Source: Akkermansiaceae bacterium UBA6138 (lineage in GTDB: Bacteria; Verrucomicrobiota; Verrucomicrobiia; Verrucomicrobiales; DEV007). Taken from it: 37,729 bases of DNA. This document shows positions 31,076-37,729 of this stretch, in pieces; positions within the stretch are counted from its first letter, which is position 1; the number at the start of each line of letters is the position of its first letter. The notes under the pieces were generated by a model. It did not search any database. It saw nothing but the letters and a program-made list of their open reading frames with translations, and was not told the DNA's origin. The stretch spans positions 1-37,729 of the forward strand of contig DIVG01000002.1 in the NCBI GenBank assembly GCA_002422425.1, written 5' to 3'. The position numbers and the translations under genes are program-made.

Positions 31076-33181
31076 ATGCGCGACTTTACCAGCCAGCGGG
31101 TCATCGATCAGGCAACAGCCAACCCTTTCCTCGAAGACGTTTTTGTGGATCACCCGGCAAACCTTCCCGGAGTCGGGCGCATCCACCACGAGGCTTTTTC
31201 ACGCGTCATCGGGGCAGTCGAGTCTCTTCTGGGCGAATCGGGTGCCCCCCGGGCGATGGGAATCGGACGGGTCTTTCTCGTCACCGCACCTAACGCCGGC
31301 TACGGCAAGTCACATCTCGCGGCCCGCCTTCGCGACCATCTCGGTTCCATCACCTCTTCCGTTGTGCTTCCCTTCGACCGATCACGGCCGTTGGCCTGGC
31401 CGGTCGCACTCTCATCCGTCCTGCGGCAATTCGCGGGGACAAACCGCTCATCCAACCGGACGGACTCCCCGCTGGAGGAAGTCTCGCGATTTTTTCTTTC
31501 GCGCCTCGTCCTCGAGGCTCTCGCGAACGGGCCTATCAAAGAGCGCGAATGCCCCGAAGCGACCGGGCGTCTGCAAACCGATTTCGCATCGCTCTTTTCC
31601 CGCGACGCCGATTCGAAAATCCTCGCCTGGGTCGACAAGCGCGCTAACGATCTCACCCGTTCCGCCAATCCGGCCTTTTCGCACCGACGCGGAATAGGGC
31701 CGTCTGAACTCGGTTTCTGGACCCGGGTGTTTGTCGATCTCAATCTTCGCGACGAAAACGCTCTCGATCGCCTTCGCGGACTATCGAACGGGGAAGCCCG
31801 CGAACGCCTGGTGCAACTGCTTCGCATCACGAGCGACTACCGCCCCGTCATGATCATTGCCGATGGTCTCGATGGATTTTTCGCCTCGGAAAGCGCTGGC
31901 ATGGACATCGCTGAAATCATCAACGGAATCCGCGAGAAGGTCCCTCGCTCCGTCACACTCGTCTGTTTGAACGATGACGTATGGGGTTCGGTCTTCGAAA
32001 AACGTCTTCCCCTCGCCTGGCTCGACCGGCTCACGGCCGAAACCGCCCGCCTGCGCCCCATCCCGCCCGGAGCGGCCTCCGATCTGGTGAAGCACCGCCT
32101 CAAGCGCACCGCCATCTCCGAAGAAGCCGCCCACCGCTTTACCCTCCGCCTGAGTGACGACCACCTCTGGGGCGAGAACGACACAGAACTCTCCCCGCGC
32201 GCGGTCCTGCGCCAGGCCGCTGCCCTGTGGAATCACGAGGCAGCCGAATACCTCAGGGCACCGGGAGAGGACGAAACGTTCGCTGCGATCGTCAATGCTC
32301 CGCTCGGCAAACTGACGGACAAGGCCGACTTTTTCACTGCTCTCATGGAGGATGCCGCTCCGGCCCAAGCACCCTCGCCCAGCCCCGCTCAGAAAACACT
32401 GCCCGCGGTGCCCGCTGCCGGCACCACTCCTTTCCGGATGGACGGAAGTGACCTCGCCGGGATCGACTCTATCATCAGCGACATCCGCGGCTCGGGGAAG
32501 ACGGTCGTCAGTGAAGCTCCCGACAGGCGCGCCGAGGTGCCGGCAGACCTCCTCCGAACTCCGCTGACTTCATCGGCAGGCGGCATCAAAGCTCTCCCGG
32601 AGACTACCGCCTGCCACGCCGGAATACAGCCCCGCGGCACAGAGCCTCTTTCCCGGGCGACTCTGGAGGAAGCACTCGCCCACCGGGAAAAAGAATTCCT
32701 CACCGGCCCCGCCCTCACCCTCGACCTCGAGCGGCTCGAGCGATTCATCCGCAGTGTCGGAAGCCGGCACGCCGCCCTCGCACAGCAGGAGGAGCGTTAC
32801 CCGGGCAGCCGCAGCGTCTGCCTCCGCTGGAGTGCCCGGGGGCAATCGGTCCTGACCGGATTCGAATCGCCCCGCAACGTCTACTTTTGGAATCATCTTC
32901 TCCAGCAATCTCTAGCCTCGAATCGCCGGGAAAAAATTGCCGCCTTTTCGCATCATTCGGAGCCCTTTGATCCCGGCCTTTTCGCTAACTTCGGTTTCAG
33001 CCCCGCCGTGATCAGCGCCCGCGTCGATGTCATTGAAATGGACGACCGCGAGCTGGCGATGCTCTACGCTGCCGATATCACCCTGCGCGAACTTGCCTCC
33101 ACCCCCGAAGCCGAAAAAGCAACCCAGCTCATCACCCTGCATCTCGACCCGCTCTGGCGACGCATGATTCTACCAGTGTGA
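31076..33181 (+). CDS. Large P-loop ATPase of unknown function (AAA/STAND-like)
   Basis: A 701-aa cytoplasmic protein. The N-terminal P-loop domain (about 60-430) has the Walker A sequence APNAGYGKS (71-79, lacking the first Gly) and a Walker B-like strand VMIIADGLDGFF (258-269). CLND (297-300) ends a strand in the place of sensor 1. A low-complexity Pro/Ala/Ser linker (427-520) follows. The C-terminal domain (525-701) has conserved-looking segments such as SVCLRWSARGQSVLTGFE and NVYFWNHLLQQSL. The Walker B DGLD pattern is typical of STAND ATPases. I do not recognise a family. The ATG at 31076 was preferred because a promoter-like sequence overlaps the alternative ATG at 31043. No partner gene is adjacent. 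Confidence 0.8.
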   Translation: MRDFTSQRVIDQATANPFLEDVFVDHPANLPGVGRIHHEAFSRVIGAVESLLGESGAPRAMGIGRVFLVTAPNAGYGKSHLAARLRDHLGSITSSVVLPFDRSRPLAWPVALSSVLRQFAGTNRSSNRTDSPLEEVSRFFLSRLVLEALANGPIKERECPEATGRLQTDFASLFSRDADSKILAWVDKRANDLTRSANPAFSHRRGIGPSELGFWTRVFVDLNLRDENALDRLRGLSNGEARERLVQLLRITSDYRPVMIIADGLDGFFASESAGMDIAEIINGIREKVPRSVTLVCLNDDVWGSVFEKRLPLAWLDRLTAETARLRPIPPGAASDLVKHRLKRTAISEEAAHRFTLRLSDDHLWGENDTELSPRAVLRQAAALWNHEAAEYLRAPGEDETFAAIVNAPLGKLTDKADFFTALMEDAAPAQAPSPSPAQKTLPAVPAAGTTPFRMDGSDLAGIDSIISDIRGSGKTVVSEAPDRRAEVPADLLRTPLTSSAGGIKALPETTACHAGIQPRGTEPLSRATLEEALAHREKEFLTGPALTLDLERLERFIRSVGSRHAALAQQEERYPGSRSVCLRWSARGQSVLTGFESPRNVYFWNHLLQQSLASNRREKIAAFSHHSEPFDPGLFANFGFSPAVISARVDVIEMDDRELAMLYAADITLRELASTPEAEKATQLITLHLDPLWRRMILPV

Positions 33182-33664
33182 GGATGCACGCGGCGAGGGC
33201 GGACAACCCGGCCGCACCGGGGCCCGTGCAGGGGCCCGGGAACCTCTCAATTCCGGAAGACGTTAACACTTTGCCTTCCACTCCCGCGATCGTAACGAGG
33301 CTTCAATTGCCTCCTTGAAAGGTTAAACAAAAGCGGCCTCGCTCTAACGCCTTCTTCACCAAATTTGCCACGGTCATTAAATTTCTCCGGTGAATCTTTC
33401 CCGGAGACAAACTTTTCTCCGTAAAACCGAAGGGGAGAAGAGCGACCCTCTTCGCTCGCAAAAACGGAGAAACCGATGTCGTTAAACTCACCCGACCCAG
33501 TAAAATAGGGCCTTCCTGGATTACTAACACTAACACACTAAAAAACAATACCTCTCTGAAGCCGCCGCAAAAGCCAAAATCCGGAGACCAAGAAAATTCA
33601 CAATCGGTAGTTGAAATTATTTCACTTATCCTAAATACTAGGATTTGTTTGAACGCTCCCTCTC
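33182..33664. other. 483-bp intergenic region upstream of parE with complementary segments
   Basis: No convincing gene is seen. A GC-rich imperfect hairpin lies near 33218-33240. Residues 33384-33407 hold a 7-bp stem (TCTCCGG/CCGGAGA). CTTTTCTCC (33412-33420) can pair with GGAGAAGAG (33434-33442), allowing one G-U. The overlapping TTTCTCCGT (33414-33422) can instead pair perfectly with ACGGAGAAA (33464-33472), enclosing a GAAGAG/CTCTTC hairpin (33437-33453). The alternatives exclude each other. The 3' part is AT-rich and likely contains the parE promoter. Confidence 0.6.
33611..33644 (+). promoter_or_regulatory. Candidate parE promoter with palindromic operator
   Basis: TTGAAA (33611-33616) is followed after 17 nt by AATACT (33634-33639). 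The perfect inverted repeat ATCCTA-n5-TAGGAT (33628-33644) covers the -10 region and ends 20 nt before the parE ATG. The promoter is weak by consensus; the palindrome is clear. Confidence 0.35.
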
Positions 33665-35557
33665 ATGGCCGCCGATTATAACGAAGAGCATATCCGCTCG
33701 CTCCAGCCTCGCGAACACATTCGCCTGAGGCCCGGAATGTACATCGGCAAACTTGGCGACGGCTCTTCGCCCGACGACGGAATTTACATCCTCCTGAAAG
33801 AGGTGATCGACAATGCTATCGACGAGTTCGTCATGGGCAACGGACGCCAGATCGAAATCGAGATCGAGGACAACTTCGTCCGCGTCCGTGACTACGGCCG
33901 GGGCATCCCTCTCGGCAAACTGAAGGACTGTGCTTCGATCATCAACACCGGAGCGAAGTATGACAGTGAGGCGTTCAAAAAATCCGTCGGCTTGAACGGG
34001 GTGGGGATCAAGGCGGTGAACTTCCTCTCGGGCTTCTTCGAAATCCAGGCCTTCCGCGACCGTCAGACCATGGCGATCGAGTTCGCGCAGGGACTCGTCA
34101 CCGTCGAGATGAAAAAGCCGGATAAGACTACCGAGCCGAACGGCACTCTTGTCGCCTTCGAACCCGATAGCGCCATCTTCGGAAAGTTCGCCTGGAATCT
34201 GGAGTATGTCGAAACGATGCTCCGTAACTACTCCTACCTCAATACCGGGCTGACCATTTCGCTCAACGGGAAGAAGTTCAAATCCAAAAACGGACTCCTC
34301 GATCTTCTCGAAGAGAACCTCGCCGGCGGGGAAACACCGCTTTACCCGATCATTCACATCGCCGACGCGGACATCGAGGTGGCATTTACCCACACCGAGC
34401 AGAGCGGCGAGGAATATTACAGCTTCGTCAACGGACAGCACACGACGATGGGCGGGTCTCATCTCAATGCCTTCCGCGAGGCCATCGTCAACACGATACG
34501 CAATTACTACAAAAAGCAGTTCGAGCCCTCCGACATTCGATCCGGCATTGTCGCGGCGGTCAGCGTCAAGGTTGAGGACCCGGTTTTCGAATCCCAGACG
34601 AAGACAAAACTCGGTTCCACCCACATGGCCCCGGGGGGCGAAACGGTGCGGACCTTTGTTGGCAATTTTCTCGGTCTTCATCTCGACAATCACCTTCATC
34701 GCAGCAAGGGAGTGGCCGAGGCCATGATCGAAAAGATCCAGCGTTCCGAGCACGAACGAAAAGAACTCAAGGGGATCAAAAAACTCGCCAAAGAGCGCGC
34801 CAAGCAGTCCAAGGTCCACAACAAAAAGCTCCGCGACTGCCGCGCCCACTTCGACACCAGTCACAAGCTCGCCGCGCAATCGACCCTCTTCATCACCGAG
34901 GGTGATTCCGCGAGCGGCTCGATCACGAAGTCCCGCGATGTCGATACCCAGGCGGTCTTCTCGCTTCGCGGCAAGCCGCTCAATTCCTACGGGATGACGC
35001 GCAAGATTGTTTATCAGAACGAGGAGTTCAATCTCCTCCAGGCAGCCCTCGGGATCGAGGATACGCTCGACGGTCTGCGCTACAACAAGGTCGTCCTCGC
35101 GACCGATGCTGACGTCGACGGGATGCACATCCGTCTTCTCACCCTGACCTTCTTCCTCCAGTTTTTCCCCGACCTCATTCGTGACGGTCACCTCTACATT
35201 CTCGAGACTCCCCTTTTCCGCGTGCGGAACAAAAACGAGACCCGCTACTGCTACTCCGAAGAGGAACGGCTCGCGGCTCTCGCCGAGGTGAAAAATCCCG
35301 AGATCACACGATTCAAAGGTCTCGGGGAGATCTCTCCCGATGAGTTTAAACACTTCATCGGAGAAAATATCAGGCTCGCTCCCGTCGAGATGCCTCCCCG
35401 GCCAAAGATGATCCAGGAACTGCTCGAATTCTATATGGGGAAAAACACCCCTCAGCGCCAGGAGTTCATCATCAAAAATCTCAAAATCGAAGCCGATATC
35501 ATCGAAGAGGAGGAAGTCGCCCGCGAGGCGGTCAGTCAGGCCGCTGTCGCCGCGTAG
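33665..35557 (+). CDS. parE: DNA topoisomerase IV subunit B
   Basis: A 630-aa ATPase subunit of a type IIA topoisomerase. The GHKL ATP site contains KEVIDNAIDE (45-54), DYGRGIP (76-82) and GLNGVGIKA (109-117). The transducer domain contains NGQHTTMGGSH. The TOPRIM metal site has Glu412 in TEGDSASG and the Asp cluster D481-A-D483-V-D485. Length and the N-terminal sequence EHIRLRPGMYIGKLGDGSSPDDG agree with the short ParE type known from Bacteroidetes rather than a long GyrB. It relaxes or decatenates DNA with ParC. The parC gene follows after 20 nt, so both subunits are cotranscribed. The C terminus is acidic (IIEEEEVAREAV). Confidence 0.95.
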   Translation: MAADYNEEHIRSLQPREHIRLRPGMYIGKLGDGSSPDDGIYILLKEVIDNAIDEFVMGNGRQIEIEIEDNFVRVRDYGRGIPLGKLKDCASIINTGAKYDSEAFKKSVGLNGVGIKAVNFLSGFFEIQAFRDRQTMAIEFAQGLVTVEMKKPDKTTEPNGTLVAFEPDSAIFGKFAWNLEYVETMLRNYSYLNTGLTISLNGKKFKSKNGLLDLLEENLAGGETPLYPIIHIADADIEVAFTHTEQSGEEYYSFVNGQHTTMGGSHLNAFREAIVNTIRNYYKKQFEPSDIRSGIVAAVSVKVEDPVFESQTKTKLGSTHMAPGGETVRTFVGNFLGLHLDNHLHRSKGVAEAMIEKIQRSEHERKELKGIKKLAKERAKQSKVHNKKLRDCRAHFDTSHKLAAQSTLFITEGDSASGSITKSRDVDTQAVFSLRGKPLNSYGMTRKIVYQNEEFNLLQAALGIEDTLDGLRYNKVVLATDADVDGMHIRLLTLTFFLQFFPDLIRDGHLYILETPLFRVRNKNETRYCYSEEERLAALAEVKNPEITRFKGLGEISPDEFKHFIGENIRLAPVEMPPRPKMIQELLEFYMGKNTPQRQEFIIKNLKIEADIIEEEEVAREAVSQAAVAA

Positions 35558-35577
35558 CTTCTTCTCTCTGCTGACGA

Positions 35578-37729
35578 ATGGACGAGACATCCTCACCGCT
35601 GAAAGGCATGTATTCCGACTGGTTTCTGGAATACGCCAGCTACGTCATTCTTGAGCGTGCCGTCCCGCACATCAACGATGGGTTGAAGCCGGTACAACGG
35701 CGCATTCTCCATTCGCTCAAAGAGAAGGACGACGGTCGCTTCAACAAGGTCGCTAATATCATCGGCCACACCATGCAGTATCACCCGCACGGTGATCAAT
35801 CCATCGGCGACGCCCTCGTCAACATGGGCCAGAAGGAACTCGTTGTGGAGACCCAGGGGAACTGGGGCAACATCCTCACCGGTGACTCCGCCGCCGCGCC
35901 GCGCTACATTGAGACACGCCTCTCAAAGTTCTCCAACGAGATCCTCTTTAATCCCAAGACCACGACCTGGGCGGCGAGCTACGACGGCCGGAACAAGGAG
36001 CCGGTGACCCTGCCTGCGAAGTTTCCCCTCGTTCTCGCCCACGGTGCCGAGGGCATCGCCGTCGGTCTTGCCTGCAAGATCCTCCCGCACAACTTCAACG
36101 AACTCATCGACGCCTGCATCGCCGTTCTAAGAAAAGAACCCTTCGAGCTTTTCCCCGATTTCCCGCAAGGTGGCATCGCCGATGTCAGCGACTACAATGA
36201 CGGCCTCCGCGGCGGGCGTATCAAAGTGCGGGCCCGCATCGAAAAGGTGAAGTCCAAAGAACTCATCATTCGCGAGATTCCCTTCGGCACGACCGCCTCG
36301 AGCCTCGTCGATTCGATGCTCAAAGCGATCGACCAGGGCAAGGTCCGCATCGCCAAGATTGAGGACTGCACCGCCGAGAATGTCGAGATCCGCGTACTCC
36401 TGCCTCCCGGCATCGACGGCGACCAGACCCTCCAGGCGCTCTACGCCTTCACCGATTGCGAAGTCAGTATCTCGCCGAATGCCTGCGTCATTCAGGACAA
36501 CAAGCCGCGCTTCCTCGGCGTCTCGGAGATCCTCCGCCACAGTGCCAGACAGACCCGCGAACTCATCGGGCAGGAGCTCGAAATCAAACTCGGTGAGCTC
36601 GAAGAAAAATGGCATTTCTCCAGCCTTGAGAAAATCTTTATCGAAAAACGCATCTACCGACGCATCGAGGAGTGCGAAACCTGGGAGGCCGTCATCTCGG
36701 AAATCTGGACAGGCCTGCGTCCCTACCTGCGCCTCTTCCGCCGCGAAGTGACCGAAGAGGACATCGTTCGCCTCACCGAGATCAAAATCAAACGCATCTC
36801 GAAGTTCGACGCCTTCAAGGCCGACGAATACCTCCGCGGTCTCGAAGACCAGATCGCCGAGACGAAGAAGAACCTCAAGCGACTCACCGCCTACACCATC
36901 AAATGGTTCGAGGGCATCAAAGAGCGCTACGGGAAAAACCGGGGCCGCCGCACCGAACTCAGCACTTTCGACCGCGTCGACGCCCGCCAGGTCGTCGTCG
37001 CGAACGATACCCTCTACGTCGATCGCAAGGAGGGCTTTGCCGGCTACGGTATGAAACGTGATGAAGCCGTCGGCAAATGCTCGCGGATGGATGACATCGT
37101 CGCCTTCTCCCGTGACGGCACGATGCGGGTCGTCAAAGTCGCCGAAAAAGTCTTCATTGGAAAAGACAACCTGCACATCGCCATCTTCAACCGCGATGAG
37201 CCGAAGATCTATAATATGATCTACCGCGACGGCCGCGGCGGCCGCGTCATGGTAAAGCGTTTTCAGATCGCCGGGGTCACCCGAGAAAAGTTATACGACC
37301 TGACCAGCGGAAGTGCCGGAACCCGTGTCCTCTGGTTGAGTGAACACGATACTAACGAGGACGCTAACATCATCGTCAGGGTGCATTTGAAATCGGATCT
37401 GAAATTGAGAAATTTTCAGATCGACTTTCGCTTTGCGGATCTTGATATTAAGGGAAGGGGAGCCAGGGGCAACATCCTGACAAAACATCCCGTCGACCGA
37501 GTTTCACGAATCTCCAAAGCCGAGCAGGGCGAAATCGAGGAGAGGGCCTCAGAACCCGCTTCCCCTTCCGTTCCGCCAAAAAAGTCTGAGCCGCCGATCG
37601 AGGCGGCAGCAAAGACAAAAGGCACCCAACGAAAAGTTCCCGCTGAAAAAGCACCAACCAAAAAAGCACCAACGAATAAAGGACCTATGAAGAAAGCAAC
37701 AACCAAGAAAGCCGCTCCTGCAAAGAAAG
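35578..37729 (+). CDS. parC: DNA topoisomerase IV subunit A (3' end outside window)
   Basis: The first 717 residues are visible; no stop is reached. The breakage-reunion domain has VQRRILHSL (39-47), GHTMQYHPHGD (63-73) and the catalytic Tyr110 in APRYIETRLS, which attacks DNA. In the quinolone-determining segment HPHGDQSIGD (69-78) the position of GyrA Ser83 is Gln74, while Asp78 matches GyrA Asp87. The C-terminal beta-pinwheel-like domain (about 470-640) is followed by a low-complexity tail (about 660-717) rich in Lys, Ala, Pro and Thr, for example KAPTKKAPTNKGPMKKATT. The ATG at 35578 is 20 nt after the parE stop. Such a tail would bind DNA unspecifically. Confidence 0.95.
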   Translation, partial: MDETSSPLKGMYSDWFLEYASYVILERAVPHINDGLKPVQRRILHSLKEKDDGRFNKVANIIGHTMQYHPHGDQSIGDALVNMGQKELVVETQGNWGNILTGDSAAAPRYIETRLSKFSNEILFNPKTTTWAASYDGRNKEPVTLPAKFPLVLAHGAEGIAVGLACKILPHNFNELIDACIAVLRKEPFELFPDFPQGGIADVSDYNDGLRGGRIKVRARIEKVKSKELIIREIPFGTTASSLVDSMLKAIDQGKVRIAKIEDCTAENVEIRVLLPPGIDGDQTLQALYAFTDCEVSISPNACVIQDNKPRFLGVSEILRHSARQTRELIGQELEIKLGELEEKWHFSSLEKIFIEKRIYRRIEECETWEAVISEIWTGLRPYLRLFRREVTEEDIVRLTEIKIKRISKFDAFKADEYLRGLEDQIAETKKNLKRLTAYTIKWFEGIKERYGKNRGRRTELSTFDRVDARQVVVANDTLYVDRKEGFAGYGMKRDEAVGKCSRMDDIVAFSRDGTMRVVKVAEKVFIGKDNLHIAIFNRDEPKIYNMIYRDGRGGRVMVKRFQIAGVTREKLYDLTSGSAGTRVLWLSEHDTNEDANIIVRVHLKSDLKLRNFQIDFRFADLDIKGRGARGNILTKHPVDRVSRISKAEQGEIEERASEPASPSVPPKKSEPPIEAAAKTKGTQRKVPAEKAPTKKAPTNKGPMKKATTKKAAPAKK

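Noticed and set aside
31043..31078. An in-frame ATG at 31043 as the start of the ATPase gene
   Set aside because: It overlaps the -10 element of the candidate promoter (31045-31050) and would add 11 residues of AT-rich origin. The ATG at 31076 is preferred, with moderate confidence.
33303..33548. An 81-codon minus-strand frame upstream of parE
   Set aside because: It has mixed composition, no motif, and lies over the complementary segments that suggest an RNA role instead. A small unknown protein cannot be fully excluded.
33638..35596. A 652-codon open frame on the minus strand across parE
   Set aside because: It lies antisense to a clear parE gene with all catalytic motifs. Long antisense frames are common in GC-rich genes with biased third positions, and its translation shows no recognisable domain.
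36127..37176. A 349-codon open frame on the minus strand inside parC
   Set aside because: It is antisense to parC and made of acidic, low-complexity sequence produced by complementing its codons.
1..37729. tRNA, rRNA, CRISPR arrays, insertion sequences or phage genes
   Set aside because: Reading both strands gave no regular direct-repeat/spacer array, transposase motif or tRNA-like cloverleaf. Without a covariance search, small RNA genes could still be missed.

Overview
The window looks like chromosomal DNA from a GC-rich Gram-negative bacterium of the Planctomycetes-Verrucomicrobia-Chlamydiae (PVC) group, most likely a Verrucomicrobiota member. The signs are a 'PVC-type' protein joining a beta-propeller, HEAT-like repeats and a CxxCH cytochrome c domain; a secreted sulfatase; Tat-exported sugar isomerase-like and DUF1460-like proteins; and an ExbB/ExbD operon with giant TPR and VWA proteins. 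This assignment is inferred from gene content; no rRNA or tRNA gene is visible. I saw no insertion sequence, phage gene or CRISPR array. Several genes have GTG starts or no obvious Shine-Dalgarno sequence.

Layout. 1-4.4 kb (minus strand): a sulfatase, then a FixL/FixJ-like sensor kinase and response regulator. 4.4-6.7 kb (minus): aroA and tyrA of aromatic amino-acid synthesis, with a candidate terminator after aroA. 6.7-14.1 kb (minus): a proline-rich lipoprotein and a tightly coupled six-gene operon, transcribed as 952-aa TPR protein, 307-aa exported protein, ExbB/TolQ, ExbD, ExbD, and a TonB-topology protein whose periplasmic end is a VWA domain. A good sigma70-like promoter lies before the first gene. 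14.3-16.9 kb (plus): the PVC-type cytochrome protein. 17.0-23.5 kb: a Tat-exported sugar isomerase-like protein; an apparent operon of galE, a membrane-anchored exported protein and a tandem metallo-beta-lactamase-fold protein; a divergent Gfo/Idh/MocA oxidoreductase; and a DUF1460-like cell-wall amidase candidate. 23.8-26.2 kb (plus): a SulP anion transporter with a tandem UspA protein. 26.3-29.1 kb: a TrmJ-like RNA methyltransferase, a 76-aa zinc-ribbon protein with a DCC-family thiol oxidoreductase, an orphan short secretin-like protein, and an ArsC/Spx-family protein. 29.2-30.8 kb (minus): an MFS transporter with a clear terminator. 31.1-33.2 kb (plus): a large unrecognised P-loop ATPase. 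33.7-37.7 kb (plus): parE and parC of a topoisomerase IV; parC runs off the window.

The best candidate for an undescribed system is the 7.5-14.1 kb operon. Its ExbB/ExbD proton-channel proteins are encoded with a protein that has TonB/TolA-like topology, including a Ser-x3-His pattern in its single membrane helix, but which ends in a VWA domain with a DxSxS motif instead of the TonB fold. A plausible reading is a proton-motive-force-driven envelope machine that uses a VWA domain as its periplasmic effector, together with two exported TPR/helical proteins. The second candidate is the 483-bp gap before parE, which holds mutually exclusive complementary segments and a palindrome next to the parE start.
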